This document shows, piece by piece, positions 34,160 through 46,459 of a DNA stretch of 64,000 nucleotides. The stretch covers positions 234,440,242 through 234,504,241 of the forward strand of contig CM075670.1 in NCBI GenBank assembly GCA_037962975.1. The letters run 5' to 3'. The notes below the pieces were generated by a model. It searched no databases and had not been told where the DNA came from. It worked only from the letters and a program-made list of their open reading frames with translations. Within the stretch, counting starts at the first letter, position 1. The number at the start of each line of letters is the position of its first letter. A program made the translations under genes and the position numbers. The DNA is from Clitoria ternatea (Eukaryota; Streptophyta; Magnoliopsida; Fabales; Fabaceae).

Positions 34160-37100
34160 GGGGCTGTTTGATCCTTTAAGCTACGCCAAATAATAGAGTC
34201 TTGTTTGGGGACCTAAAGCTGCGCACAATTTTGTCTAGGCTTTAGAAAGAAATCAGGTCTAAAACAGGTTTGGCTTTAAAAACAAGTTTTTCATTAAATC
34301 ATAGTGAATCCTTTAAAAAAATAGGATTTTAAGGATTTTGACCATAAAATCGGGATTCAAGTGGGATTCTACACCAAAAAGGATTTTTTTCAACTATATC
34401 AGAGGTGAAATTCTAGAATTATACTCATAAAGAAGATGTTAGAATTAGGTTGAGAAAATGTTAAAATTAGATAAATGTTTTTAAAATTGGATTGATCATT
34501 AAATTAATGTGATTTCTTTAATTAAGTTGGTGAAAGTCAATTCATAATATAATGTTTAAGAGTGAATTTGTCTTTATTTAGCTTTTTTTTAATTCATATT
34601 AGATTTTAAATTGTGTAGAATATATCTTGTAGTTTGGGAGAGAATGTATGTTTTTGTTCTTCTCTATTTGATAGAGGTGACTTTAAATTTCTTAAGGAAT
34701 GATGAAGATTTTGTATCCTTAATACACCTTTTATATATAGAGCATCAAAACAAAATGATATGACAGTGATGAATGACAACAGTTAATCATGATCATTATC
34801 AAAGGACATGGTTAATTTAAATTAAAAATAATAACATATACTTATTTATATTCTAACTAAAAAATGATATCTTAAAGAAAGCAAATCACTGTATCATCTT
34901 CTTCACTTGAGACATAATATAGAGTTTTAGCTGGTGTTAGAAATTCAATGATTGAATTACATTTTTAAAAAACTCAAACATAAACATTTCTCAACCAACA
35001 TTTGTATATTGTGATAATATTTTAGCAATTCATTTAGTTAACAATCTTATTATTCATGAGAGAAATATACACTTAGAGGTAGATTGTCACGTTACAAGGG
35101 AGAAGATAAGTTAAGAGTTGATCCATTTGTTGTTTATTACTTCAAATAATCAATTGGTGCTTTTACCGAGTCTTTTTATTCAATTTTTTCAAAAATCATA
35201 GACAAATAAGGTTATGAAGATATTCATATACCAACATAGGGGAATGTGTTAAAGTCAACTAATTTGTTAGTTTAATATATTAGATCATTTTTTGTCTTTT
35301 GCTTTTAAATATTTTGTATCTCCTTATGTAAAACACATAGAATTTCTTTTTTTAATATACAATGTTTAAGTTTCTTAAGAGATATCTCTAAAGTTATGGA
35401 GACTATTTAATGATCTATTATATGTCTGAGCATATTTTGAGAAACTAAAAAGGGGAATCATTCACAAAAAATAGAAAATAAAATAGTCATGGTACAATTA
35501 GTTAGCATATTCTTTAGAAAAATATAAAAATAAAAAATATCACAAGAATATACAAAAAAAAAAATGAAAAACATGTTTATACACCTAGTTTTGTAAAGAA
35601 AATGTTTGAAAAATGTTGTTTCAAAAATTTCCAAAAACTAGTCATAGTTTGAAAAATTATCCAAAAAATTTCCCATTGTGAAAAGATGTGAGTATTCCAA
35701 TTTTTTTAAAAAATGACAGTAATGGAAAACGTGTTATTTTAATTTTTTTCAAAAAAAACAAGAAATAAAATTAATTACATTTAAGCATGTTTTCCAAATT
35801 TTCAAACTGTAAAATGAATCCAGGGAACATATTTTTATTATGAAAACTTTTTAAAAACTAGAAAATAAAAACTGAACAAATAATGTGTCAACTAAACATA
35901 CCCTTAAGTATGCATGTAAAAGTGAAAATTATTAAAGGAAACTTCCTAAAATTTAAACATCATCATCAAGCCTTTTGCCTTTTGTTGATATGATTTTGAA
36001 ATATAAAATGATATTTTGGGATGATGAATCTAAAATTAAATATTTAAGAAATTTGACATTGGGTGGATTTAATCTATCAAAAAATAATTAATAATAATGG
36101 ATATATGTTGTAATTCATTTTGTCAAGAAAAAATCTTAATTATAGTAATTTGTGACAAATATAATATAGATTGATTGAAAGTAATCAAAGAAACAAATCT
36201 TTCCTCTCAAACCCTTTGTCAAACACTTTTCTCAATTTCTATCTCATCTCTTTGGCACTCCCCAAACTGCAGCATTGTCTGGTATCCCTCAGTTTCTAAA
36301 TATCTCACAAATACATCTTGAACCTTTTGCACCGCTCCTCGAACTGCTTGCATTACTCGCACCAGGTTTGAGCTTCTTGTGTCCACCGTGTTTCTTGTAT
36401 ATATTAGAAAAATGGTGTGTTTCTTGTGTTGCCAATACTGAACACTTTGCCAAATAAAACCTAATTGATTTAAATGTTACTCATGGCGTTCGAATCGTCT
36501 CTCTATATTTGTTTGGTTGAACACGAAACAATTGTTTGTGCTAATTTAGTCATGAGAATTAAGCTGTTGATTTGTTACTTGTTAAGGAGGTTATTGGCAT
36601 GCTATATAAGGTAAGGTATATTTCTTCTTCATATATAACTCACTTGCCTGCTTTTCAACTCACGACATGCAAATATGCTATGCAACCATGATCTTCTTGT
36701 ATTTGTTTACCTTGCACTACTAGTTTGCCAATGACGTGGGACTTCTAATGGCTGATGCAGGCCAAACTCGTCATAGGGATAAGATTAAAACATTATGGTT
36801 AAGTTACTAGTTAGCCAAGTAACTTAATAATAGGACTAAAACTTAATTTTCACATAAACTACAATAGTAAAACACTTATAGAGGACAAAAGGGTTCACAA
36901 GAAGTGATTGAAACATCCCAAAATCTGGTATTGTTGTTTGTGCTTATTTAAGAGTGCAGGTTGTGAATTGTTGACAAGATAACTAACCTTTAATATTTAC
37001 CTTATCCGTATATAATATTTTGGGTGACAAGATTTTATTTCGACATTGTCCAATCTCTAATACCCAAATTAAGTGGCAGTCACAAACTTTGACCTTATCC

Positions 37101-37500
37101 ATGGTTTCCCTTTAAATTTTTTTTTGGTACTTATTTTTCTTTTTCAGCTAGAAAAATAAATAGGTCTTGATTTGGCACTTAGACGTTCTAAGTTTTTCTT
37201 TTCTGGGCATGAGGGCATAAATTTACTTGCATCCAATTCCGTGACAGTGTATTAACTTTAAGTATTATATAATAGTGGTTACTGGTTAACAGTGTATTTT
37301 AACTGCAATAATCAATAGGGACCTGTATACATATTTAACCGCAAGTTCTGGTATAGTGATTGTGTGCAGTTGTATGGTCTGTAACATCTTCCCTGTCTGC
37401 AGCTGTAGGGACTGTGTTTTGCCATCATTGTGTTTCACTTCATTTTATAGTTCAGTTGAGACAATACAGAAACTGAACTAGCTAGCATTTATTTGCATGT
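34160..37500. other. AT-rich intergenic region upstream of the MCTP gene
   Basis: No convincing gene is seen. The start (GGGGCTGTTTGATCC at 34160) and a point near 35905 (reverse strand AAGGGTATGTTTAGTT) loosely resemble hAT-type ends, and the sequence between is very AT-rich with AAAACTAGAAAA-like stretches. A decayed 1.75 kb non-autonomous DNA element is possible, but I find no target duplication. The ORF at 36275-36457 has no recognisable motif. Confidence 0.4.
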
Positions 37501-37622
37501 ATATATGCAGGGACTGGAATAGGCAGCAGCCAAGTATAACACATGCAAGCTTAATTGCAAAGTCAAGGCAATAGTATTTTTTTGATTCCTAAAGGGTTAT
37601 CTATCACACCTGAGGCCTACAA

Positions 37623-38414
37623 GTAAGTTCATTATCATTGTGGTTTCTTTTATGTTCATTGAAATTAATTGGCGCCATCAATTCATTTTACTTTGATTTC
37701 TCTTTGCATTAAGCTTAACCATGATCAGTGTAAATTTTGATTAAAGTAGCCTAAAAGTTTGATAATCAAAGCCATAGTATTTTTTATAAGGGCTTTGTTA
37801 GACACGTACACACTTGAGCCATAGTATGTCTTACCTAATAATAAGTAGTTATATAGGCTAAACATAAACCAATTTCAACTCATGCTAAATCAAAGCCAGA
37901 GTGACCGTCAATTTACTCCTTTAAAAATTGTAACCACTAAATTAATTCTCTAATGATTAATTTAGCCACCATATTAGTTATTAGGTCTTTTTTAACGGAT
38001 TTAACAGTTAAGAAAAACCACTAGTTTTTTTGGTAAACTTTTAAGTTGGTTTTTGAAATTATGAGATAGGTAGTTTATTCCTTGAGATTTTAAAAACTTT
38101 TCTTTCATCTCTAATTTTATAAAATGGTATCCATTTTTAGTTATTTTTTACATTATTTTTTATAGTCCTCTTATCCTCAAAAGAAATAAATTGAATATCA
38201 TTTTACAAAGTTAATAACTAAATTAGAGTTTTCAAAATCTGACTGGTTAATTGTCCTACCCACACAATCTTAATGACTAATTAGAGTGTTTACTCAAATT
38301 ATTTTAGTGTAGAATTTAAATCACTAAAATACGCTACTCACATAATCTCAGGCACAAACATGGAGTTTTCGTTTTGACTAAACCTTATTGAACTTGTGCT
38401 TTCACACAATGCAG
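37623..38414 (+). other. Probable 5' UTR intron of the MCTP gene
   Basis: A good donor (CTACAA|GTAAGTTC at 37623) and an acceptor (ACAATGCAG|GTTC at 38414) enclose about 790 bp of AT-rich sequence. Only 10 bases remain between acceptor and ATG. Intronless coding regions with an intron in the leader are common in plants. This is predicted from splice signals only; transcript reads across the junction would confirm it. Confidence 0.5.
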
Positions 38415-38424
38415 GTTCAGAAAA

Positions 38425-40713
38425 ATGGCAAATCAAGGGAGTAATGAGTCGGCACCAAAGGAGACTTCTCTTAACACGGTTTCAGATGGATTAGCCTCTG
38501 AAGGAGCAAAGTTCACAAGGAGATATGACCTTGTTGAGCAAATGCAATTCTTGTTTGTGAGGATAATCAGAATAAGAGACTTGCCAGATACACAAGCCTT
38601 CTGTGTTGAAGTCAAACTTGGAAACATGAAAGCCACAGCCCATGAACTGAACCAAGTTTTTGCTTTTGAGAAAGACAAGATCCTTGACACAACCATGGAG
38701 GTTCTGGTGAAGGACAAGATGAGAACGTTAGACATGCCTCATGCATTCTTTGGTCGTGTTAAGTTCACTCTTGATGATGTTTCCACAACGGTCCCACCAG
38801 AACCATCATTGACACCTCAGTGGTACAAGCTAGAGGATCAACATGGGACACAACTTGCAAGAGGTTCCATCATGTTGTCCTTGTGGAATGGTACTCAGGC
38901 TGATGAACATTTCCCTCATGCTTGTGGTTCAGATGCTGTAAGGATGAGTGGTGATGCTGTTTCCTACACTCGTTCCAAGGTTTACATGTCACCAACCCTA
39001 TGGTATCTTAGAGTCAATGTCATTCAAGCACATGATTTGTTGTTTAGGTTCCACCCTGAGAGATCAGATACCTTTGTGCAAGTTGATTTGGGGAACTTAA
39101 GGCTCAGGACAAGTTTTTCAAAGGGCCCAAAGCCACTATGGAATGAGGATTTGATGTTTGTGGCACAAGAGCCATTTAGTGACACTCTTGTGCTCAGTGT
39201 TGAGCAGGGGACTCTGGCCGATCATGTGAGTTTGGGAAGGGTTGAGGTTCGTTTGAAGGATGTGGACAAGAGACTAGATGAAGGAGGTGTGGAGACTAAA
39301 TGGTACAACCTTCATGGGCCAGGAATGGTTAAGAGAACAACTAGAAGGGATGTGGATTTTGCTAGTAAGATCAATGCAAGAATCTCATTGGATGGTGCAT
39401 ATCATGTGATGGATGAGCCTAGTGAACATTGTAGTGATTTCAGGCCCTCATCAAAGGACCTTTGGAAGTCTAGCATTGGTGTTTTGGAGGTAGGGATCCT
39501 AAAGGCAACAGGATTGGTGCCAATGAAAGGAGGGGCTAGAACTGATGCATATTGTGTGGCTAAATATGGTCCAAAATGGGTGCGCACAAGGACTGTTGTT
39601 GATAGCTTGTCACCAAATTGGAATGAGCAATACATTTGGGAAGTGTATGAGCCTTTCACAGTGATTACCATTGCAGTGTTTGACAACAACCAGTTAGATG
39701 CTAACAATAGAGCTAGAGGTGCAAGTGATGCTATGATGGGGAAGTTAAGGATTCGGTTATCCACATTAGGCCGTTGCAAAGTCTATACACGTTCCTACCC
39801 CCTCATAGGTTTGCATCCTAATGGTGTGAAAAAAATGGGAGAAATCCATTTGGCAGTCAGGTTTTCTTGGTCATTTTTGTCTTCACTTAACATGTATGAA
39901 TGCTATATCTCACCTTTACTTCCTATGCATCACTATGTTTTCCAATTGTCTCAAGCACAGCTTGATAATTTAAGAGCTCAAGCTGTTCATATTATAGCAC
40001 AAAGGTTGAGCAGAACAGAACCACCATTGAGGAAAGAGGTTGTGTACTACATGCTTGATTTGAGATCAGACATGTGGAGCATAAGAAAAGCAATGGCAAA
40101 TTTTAACAGAATCATGAGTCTCATTGGTGATTTTGTTTCCTTTAAAGAATGGTTAGAGGACATAAAGAATTGGAAGAGTCCATTTGCTACATTGCTTTTC
40201 AACTTCCAGTGCTTTCTCTCGGTGTTCTATCCACAACCAATCATATCCCTTTTGATTTTCTACCTTGTGTGGGTGGGGTTGAAGTGTTACTTCAAAAGGC
40301 CTAAACACCCTTGTCACAGAGATGCAACATTGTCTGGTGCTAACATAGCAAGCCCTGAGGATTTAGCTGAAGAACTTGACATGTTTCCAACTCAGCTTGG
40401 AGGGGAGCATTTGAGAAGGAGGTATGATAGATTGAGGAACATTGCTATGAACACACAAAAACTAGTTACTAAGTTGGCCACCTTATTAGAGAGGGTGCAA
40501 GGTCTAAGCAATTGGAGGGTTCCAAGAGCTACAACGATGTTTTTGCTGTTTTGTGGTGTTGGTTTTCTTGTGTCAATTATTGTTCCTGCTCAAGTTATAA
40601 TCTTTACTTGCATCACATACTATCTAAGGCATCCTAGATTCAGGGACAGTACCTTTTCTATTCCTCAGAACTTCCTCAAGAGAATGCCCTCAAAACAAGC
40701 TTTTATGCTGTGA
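38425..40713 (+). CDS. MCTP: Multiple C2 domain and transmembrane region protein (MCTP / FTIP-QUIRKY family)
   Basis: This is a 762-aa uninterrupted frame. MCTPs are ER-anchored tethers that dock on the plasma membrane, often at plasmodesmata; relatives move FT or act in cell-cell signalling. Three C2 domains are visible at about residues 40-155, 193-318 and 351-480. A C-terminal phosphoribosyltransferase-C-like region (about 600-762) carries two hydrophobic hairpins (587-623, 704-733). The third C2 keeps a typical core (GARTDAYCVAKYG, SPNWNEQYIW, VFDNNQLD). The first lacks the usual DPYV stretch (TQAFCVEV at 57-64), so it probably does not bind calcium in the standard way. Start: first ATG, 10 bases after the predicted acceptor, AAAAATGGC context. 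Length is close to the short MCTP members. It converges on the kinase gene downstream. Which subfamily member it is cannot be told without a tree. Confidence 0.95.
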   Translation: MANQGSNESAPKETSLNTVSDGLASEGAKFTRRYDLVEQMQFLFVRIIRIRDLPDTQAFCVEVKLGNMKATAHELNQVFAFEKDKILDTTMEVLVKDKMRTLDMPHAFFGRVKFTLDDVSTTVPPEPSLTPQWYKLEDQHGTQLARGSIMLSLWNGTQADEHFPHACGSDAVRMSGDAVSYTRSKVYMSPTLWYLRVNVIQAHDLLFRFHPERSDTFVQVDLGNLRLRTSFSKGPKPLWNEDLMFVAQEPFSDTLVLSVEQGTLADHVSLGRVEVRLKDVDKRLDEGGVETKWYNLHGPGMVKRTTRRDVDFASKINARISLDGAYHVMDEPSEHCSDFRPSSKDLWKSSIGVLEVGILKATGLVPMKGGARTDAYCVAKYGPKWVRTRTVVDSLSPNWNEQYIWEVYEPFTVITIAVFDNNQLDANNRARGASDAMMGKLRIRLSTLGRCKVYTRSYPLIGLHPNGVKKMGEIHLAVRFSWSFLSSLNMYECYISPLLPMHHYVFQLSQAQLDNLRAQAVHIIAQRLSRTEPPLRKEVVYYMLDLRSDMWSIRKAMANFNRIMSLIGDFVSFKEWLEDIKNWKSPFATLLFNFQCFLSVFYPQPIISLLIFYLVWVGLKCYFKRPKHPCHRDATLSGANIASPEDLAEELDMFPTQLGGEHLRRRYDRLRNIAMNTQKLVTKLATLLERVQGLSNWRVPRATTMFLLFCGVGFLVSIIVPAQVIIFTCITYYLRHPRFRDSTFSIPQNFLKRMPSKQAFML

Positions 40714-42637
40714 TGATATAGTATATCTAGCACGGGATAATGTTGCTGAGTTTGTTCTCGTTTGGTTATGACTGTTAAATGTTAAAACAGCAGCTATAGC
40801 TTAAATTTTCAGATATTCTTGTTTCCTAGTTATTTTTTTTTTAGAATTTTTAAAAGTTCTACATTGACTACTGATATCGTCAATCAAAAGGATATAAGAT
40901 GGATGGTAATTCTCATGCTATGAGTTAACTTTTAGGATTTAATTAGGCTCAATACCCAAATTTAAGAGATGTAAAATGTTAGACTTAAAATATAATTTAT
41001 AAATATGTTTTTAATGGAAATTGATCTAGAAGAGATTTTAAATTAGTTATGTGATAACCGATTTAAAAAAAAAGTCTCCATTAAATTTTTTTAATGAGAA
41101 GAACCGTTTTAAAACGTAAAGGATTAAATTGAAATAAAAAATATTTATCTTTAATAAATGTAAGAGACCAAAAATATATTTTAGTATTCAATTTCTACAT
41201 TTCTTTTGCTAATTAATTTTTACATTTTTAAACCTTAATCGTTTGATTTAACTGTCTCAAACAGCGTAAAGGATCAATATCAACCCTTAAATTTTTTTAT
41301 TTCCTCAACTCTATTTTCCCAACTGGAAACCAAACAGACTCAAACTAATTTCTGTCATTATTGAAATTTGTTAAGATCGATGAAGTAACTAATTATGTTA
41401 TAAACTATGGTATTCACATTTAAAAACATAGGGGTTAAATACGAACAAATTATTTTCTAGAGAATAATTTTAAATCTTAAAATATGTACAACATTCTTTA
41501 TTCCAAATTATATACTATGTAATGTTTATTTTATTTTATGAAATACTATGTCAATTTTTAGTTATTCAAATAACAGCATAATTCTACCACACGCAATAAT
41601 AAAGTTTCTAAAATTACTTGCCTCTATATACCCTTTGACCGTGACAACAAAGACAATATGACCTTCATCATATTTCTAACTCTTCTTCATATCATGCCAC
41701 AAAAATGCGTGTACATTACATTTTGCTGAACTAATGGAAAAATAAACAGTTTTTTTTCCTACACTTTCATTTTACAATGATCCGAAATCCAAATCATGCA
41801 TAAACACAATCCAACAATAGTTTTGTCAATTACATCATATGTGAATAAAATTCAATAAATACTCTGGACTAGAGTTTCAAGTGCTTGTACATTGTTCTGT
41901 ATTGCATTAAACCATAAAAAACTCAATCACCCCTTTTGACAACTTGAGTTCTGATGTAATATATAGAACTACTTCATGATTATGATGATCAAGCTGAAGC
42001 TGTCCCTTACAAAATGAAAAAAGCAACACACTACTATGTTGTTTTTCTCTTTTGGAACTCCTTGTATTCCTATCCTTTTTTTTAATGTGTACCCGAGCCA
42101 CACATTAACTAATCAATGTATATAAAATTAATATTAACTCAACTCTTCTGTGATTTCTCAAATAGGTTGAATTTTTAATGAAGATTTTTAAATTAGGTCA
42201 AAGTTTTATTTCAAATTAACAATGATTAAAGTGGTTTAACATGTATTTAAACTATGTAAAATATTACGAGACGGGTAACATAAGACTTCCAACACGCTCC
42301 CTTTAATGAAGCCTGCAGACAAGATAAGGAGTAACTTTCGACTCATAACAAAAAGGATAACTTTTGACCCATAACAACCGAAAAGAATGCTATAAATACC
42401 ATGTTAAAAGAGAGAAAACGAGACAGCATATAAATTTCGTGTGTTTTATTATCACAACGGAGCTATTATATTTATAGAGATTTATACACAAATACATAAT
42501 ATATTTTATAAGATTTACTGTTACTGTATTTTTATAATTATAATAAATTATTGAATGTGTGTGTTGGGATCCATATTAAATAAAATTGTATTTTTATATC
42601 TGTATCGCTAAATGGCTAAAGATTGCTGCTACTATAT
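40714..42637. other. Convergent intergenic region between MCTP and kinase genes
   Basis: It holds the 3' flanks of both genes. It is AT-rich with no further reading frame of interest. A stretch at 42290-42480 (CTATAAATACC, ACACGCTCCCTTTAATGAAG) could be a degraded retroelement piece, but no ends are visible. Confidence 0.5.
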
Positions 42638-45039
42638 TTAATCTTTGTCACCATTTTCACTTACGGCAACATACACAAATGGTCCAATGAAGACATCATC
42701 AAAGTCTTGAAGTGGCTCCAACACCTTCACCACATCACTCATAGATGGTCTTGGATTTGGGTGGTGACTCAAGCATTTAAAAGCCAACATAGCAACTTTC
42801 ATGGCACCTTTCATTGGAAATTGCCCTTCTAATCTACGGTCTATGATACCATGCAGCTTTTTTTGATCTCTCAACAAAGGCCTTGCCCACTCCACCAAGC
42901 TCTTCCCTCCATTGGACCGAGACTTATCCACTACCCTTCTCCCTGTTAGCAATTCCAACAGAACCACTCCATAGCTATACACATCACTCTTGGTTGTTAG
43001 GTGACCTATAATCATGCAATTAATTAATTAGCTTCATCAGATATCTCATTGCATCTTGTATCTTTTTAAGATTCTGAAGATTGTTTTGTTTTTTGTTTAG
43101 TCATAGATATTCTTTAGCGGAAGCAATCTTATTTGAGTTGGTAATATCCATGTTTCTGAGAATTTTTATTTTTGTTTATTTTTTACCTTAAAATAAATTT
43201 CTAGTAATATGGAAGGATCTAGTACAAATTAAAATGTTTGTATTGTGACATAATCTTAGGAATGTAATAGTATACCCTTTTACTTTATAGATGCCATCAT
43301 GTTAGAAACTTGGTTTTTTGTATGGTAGTTTATACCTGTCATAATGTACTCAGGAGCAGCATAGCCTTGTGTTCCCATTATTCTTGTTGTTACATGTGTG
43401 TCTTCCCCTTCAGGGCCATCCTTAGCTAGCCCAAAATCTGAGAGTTTAGCTGTGAAATCCTAGATTTTGAAGAGATAAAAATTAAAGAGTCCAAGTAAAT
43501 TTCTTAATATGGTATGGAAGATGAGGTCAGACAATTGGAAGTAACATGGTTCTTCAGAAGAGGTGCAGATAATATGTAGAGAACAAAATGTTTAGAGCAG
43601 AGAATTTACTGAGTCTAGTAAGATGTTTGAGGCTTTGAAATCCCTGTATATTACAGGCTTATCTGCTTCATGAAGAAAGACCAAGCCCTTGGCTACTCCT
43701 AATGCAATTTTCATCCTGGTTGACCATGGCATGGCAGCTGAGTATCCTGCTTGTATATTCAGAACAAAAGTAGCAGGGCTTAAGGCTTGATTTATGGTAA
43801 GAAACTGATGGAAAGTTTGGTTTGAGAAAACATCTAAATTTTCATTTCCGGTTTTTATTTTCAATTATAAAATTGTCACACTTTATATTTTGTTTGTTAT
43901 TTTTAAAAGTTTGTGTAAAAACCAATGATGATAACCCTTTTTGTTTTTATGATATATACAAATTTTAAAAACAAAAAATAGTGCGTATTTTGCAATTAAA
44001 AATGAATACAGGGAATGGAAAAAAAGATTTCTTAAATCAAACAAACCTAAGATTCTAAATTTTTTTATTAGTGTGAGTAGTCAATCAGAACCAAAAGAAA
44101 AAAAGAATTGAGACAATTATAGAACTGAACATCCAAATAATTTGGTCATCAATTCATCATCATCATCTAGCGTGATCTTGTATTCAGGTTTGACTTTGAG
44201 TGAGTTACTAATGTTATCATCAGAAATAATGAAAGACAGAAATAAATGACCTTAGGAACCTTATGAATCCAAAAAAAGAGGAAAAATCTTGTGAGTTGTG
44301 ACACTCTAGATCATTTCACTTCTCTCTTTGGGAAAGAGTGAGAAAGGAAGAGGATAAGATAGAAGACATACTTCTGAAGAGTTGATTCTCCAAGCTGCCT
44401 CTTGGCATGTACTCATACACCAAAAGCCTGTGTTCATCCTCATGACAGTACCCAATTAACTTGACAAGATGTGGATGCCTTAGCTGCCCAAGAAATATAA
44501 TCTCTGCCTAGAAAAGAAAACACGTTCGAAACAACAATTTTTTCAGCTAGTGTTCCATTAATTAGTTACTCATAAATAAAAGTGTAATGTTTTGTCAGGA
44601 AATAACAAACATGCCATCTTAAAAAGGGCACTTGAGAAATTAATCTAACCAGCCATTCCCTGTGACCTTGCAAGCCATCCAAGTCCAACCTTTTCACAGC
44701 AACAGTTTGAGCTTTCAAACCAGGCCTAAGTTTGTCATCAAAGAAACCCTTGTACACAGGTCCAAACCCACCTTCACCAAGCATGTTACTCCATGAGAAA
44801 CTATGTGTTGCTTCCCTCAACTCCTCAAGTGTGAATGTGTGAAGTTTTGAGCCCACAAGAGAAATTGAAAGATCCTCAATGGCCTGAGTTGAACTTGAAT
44901 TGCTTACATCAGATAGGCATAGCCTCTGGAAAGAACCTTGCTTTAGAACCTGTTTCTCTGATTCCTCCAAGCGACATTTGACCTTGTAACAACTTAAGAC
45001 TAAGATCACAGATTTCCATGTAATCTTTTTAGTACTCAT
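42638..45039 (-). CDS. RIPK-like: Receptor-like cytoplasmic kinase, subfamily VII (RIPK-like), five exons
   Basis: Exons read from splice signals on the minus strand: 45039-44650, 44507-44372, 43746-43610, 43459-43336, 43005-42638. All introns are GT-AG and phases fit; total 1155 bp, 384 aa. This is a Ser/Thr kinase acting below immune receptors at the plasma membrane. Residues visible: Gly loop LGEGGFG (87-93), VAVK lysine 116, catalytic VIYRDFKASN with D211, DFG 229-231, then MGTQGYAAPEY in the activation/P+1 segment and SDVYSYGVVLLELLTGRR. The N-terminus (QGSFQRLCLSDVSN, EDLSISLVGSKLHTFT) and LRPGLKAQTVAVK closely resemble the Arabidopsis RPM1-induced kinase. It starts MSTKK, so it lacks the MG myristoylation signal of many family members; Cys residues at 17 and 22 could be acylated instead (inference). 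No disabling change is seen. Confidence 0.93.
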
Positions 45040-46415
45040 CTAGAAATTGGTAGTATATGTATGTGTGTAATAAACTTGCAATGAGTTTTTTTTTTTCTTT
45101 CCCAATCAACTTTTGATTCTAAAAAATGAGAAAGACGACATATAAATGGGAATGATTGATGCCCCCTTGGAAAAAAAAATATGAGGAATTTATAAGTACA
45201 TAATTTTCACCTACTACCTTAGAAGAAAAATTGTTTGGAGATTCCTTGACTTATAGACCTCTTTTAATGTGGATGCTAGAGAGTTATAGTGTTATAAGAT
45301 ATGCATGAATGATATTTTATTTTATTTTATTTTTGGTGACTTTTTTTTAATTTTATTATAGCTATAATAATACTGTGATATATATCTTCAATTAATTATA
45401 GGGCAAGTAACTTGCCTACCTCTTGACTTCAATGTTACACTAAGCTATATCCCTCCCTAACCCCATTACAAATATGTGTAACCCTTGCCGTCCACTAATT
45501 TTGTGCTTAGAGATTGCAAACTGAAGAGATGATTAGTGCTAAACCAACAATTCCATTATCTAATATGTTGTAGCACACATCAAAGGTTTTGTTTAATCAT
45601 CCAAAGGGGCTATATTGTAGACATGTGCCATATTATAACAAAAGAATAGGTGCTATGTGGATTGATGAGGGTTTTCTTTTCGGTGCATTTGATATTTCCC
45701 AGTATTTGTTGGTAGGTAAAGTCTCTTGGTTATTGTTGTTAGGATGTCGTAATCATACATTAGCAAGCTGACAATGAGACTCTTCTTTTAAATTCTATAA
45801 TGTGATCATCATCAACAAGAGCTTCTAGAATCTACAAGTTAAGGCAAGGAAATTCAGAATGACATCAATTTCTTTTTCTTTTTCTTTTTAAATAGATTTA
45901 TGAATTTGTGTTCATAGAATTGTATTAGGGCCATGGAATGAGTGAGTCAACTACAGCCAAGTACTTCACAAAGGGTGTAGAGGGAAAACATTCTCTTTAC
46001 CTAATATTACCTTTCTTCTCCATAGAAAAAGTAATTTTCTTTTAAAATATGAGTAAATTTAACTAATTTTGGTTCATTAAATGTAAAAATATTTATAAAA
46101 TATACTTATTTAATAGATATTTTAATTTTAAATAAAGAAATATTAAACTCCTTAATAAATTCCCATGAAGGACATTGTAGGCAAAATCATATATTTGTTT
46201 AGATGAAATTAAGGACAATAAATAAAGTCAACTATTTTCTTAAAGAGAGCGAGGTAGTTATATTTAAGAACGAAAGTAGTATTTGACATAAGATATGATT
46301 TTTAAGTGTCTTTTCTATAAGTAATTATAGAGTAAATTAATTTTAAGAGAAATATTTCTTTTGAGAATTCTACTAAGTATATGTATTTTTTAAAAATTAA
46401 CATTCCTATATATGT

Positions 46416-46459
<44 letters not shown>

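Noticed and set aside
34160..35906. A complete hAT-like element bounded by GGGGCTGTTTG and AAACATACCCTT
   Set aside because: The end similarity is weak (about 9 of 13 bases) and no 8-bp duplication is found. I mention it only as a possibility.
36275..36457. 60-codon ORF upstream of the MCTP gene as an upstream peptide gene
   Set aside because: It has no family motif, no conserved context that I can judge, and lies well before the predicted leader exon end.
42290..42600. A solo LTR between the two genes
   Set aside because: There is a TATA-like CTATAAATACC, but no TG...CA ends with a target duplication could be found.
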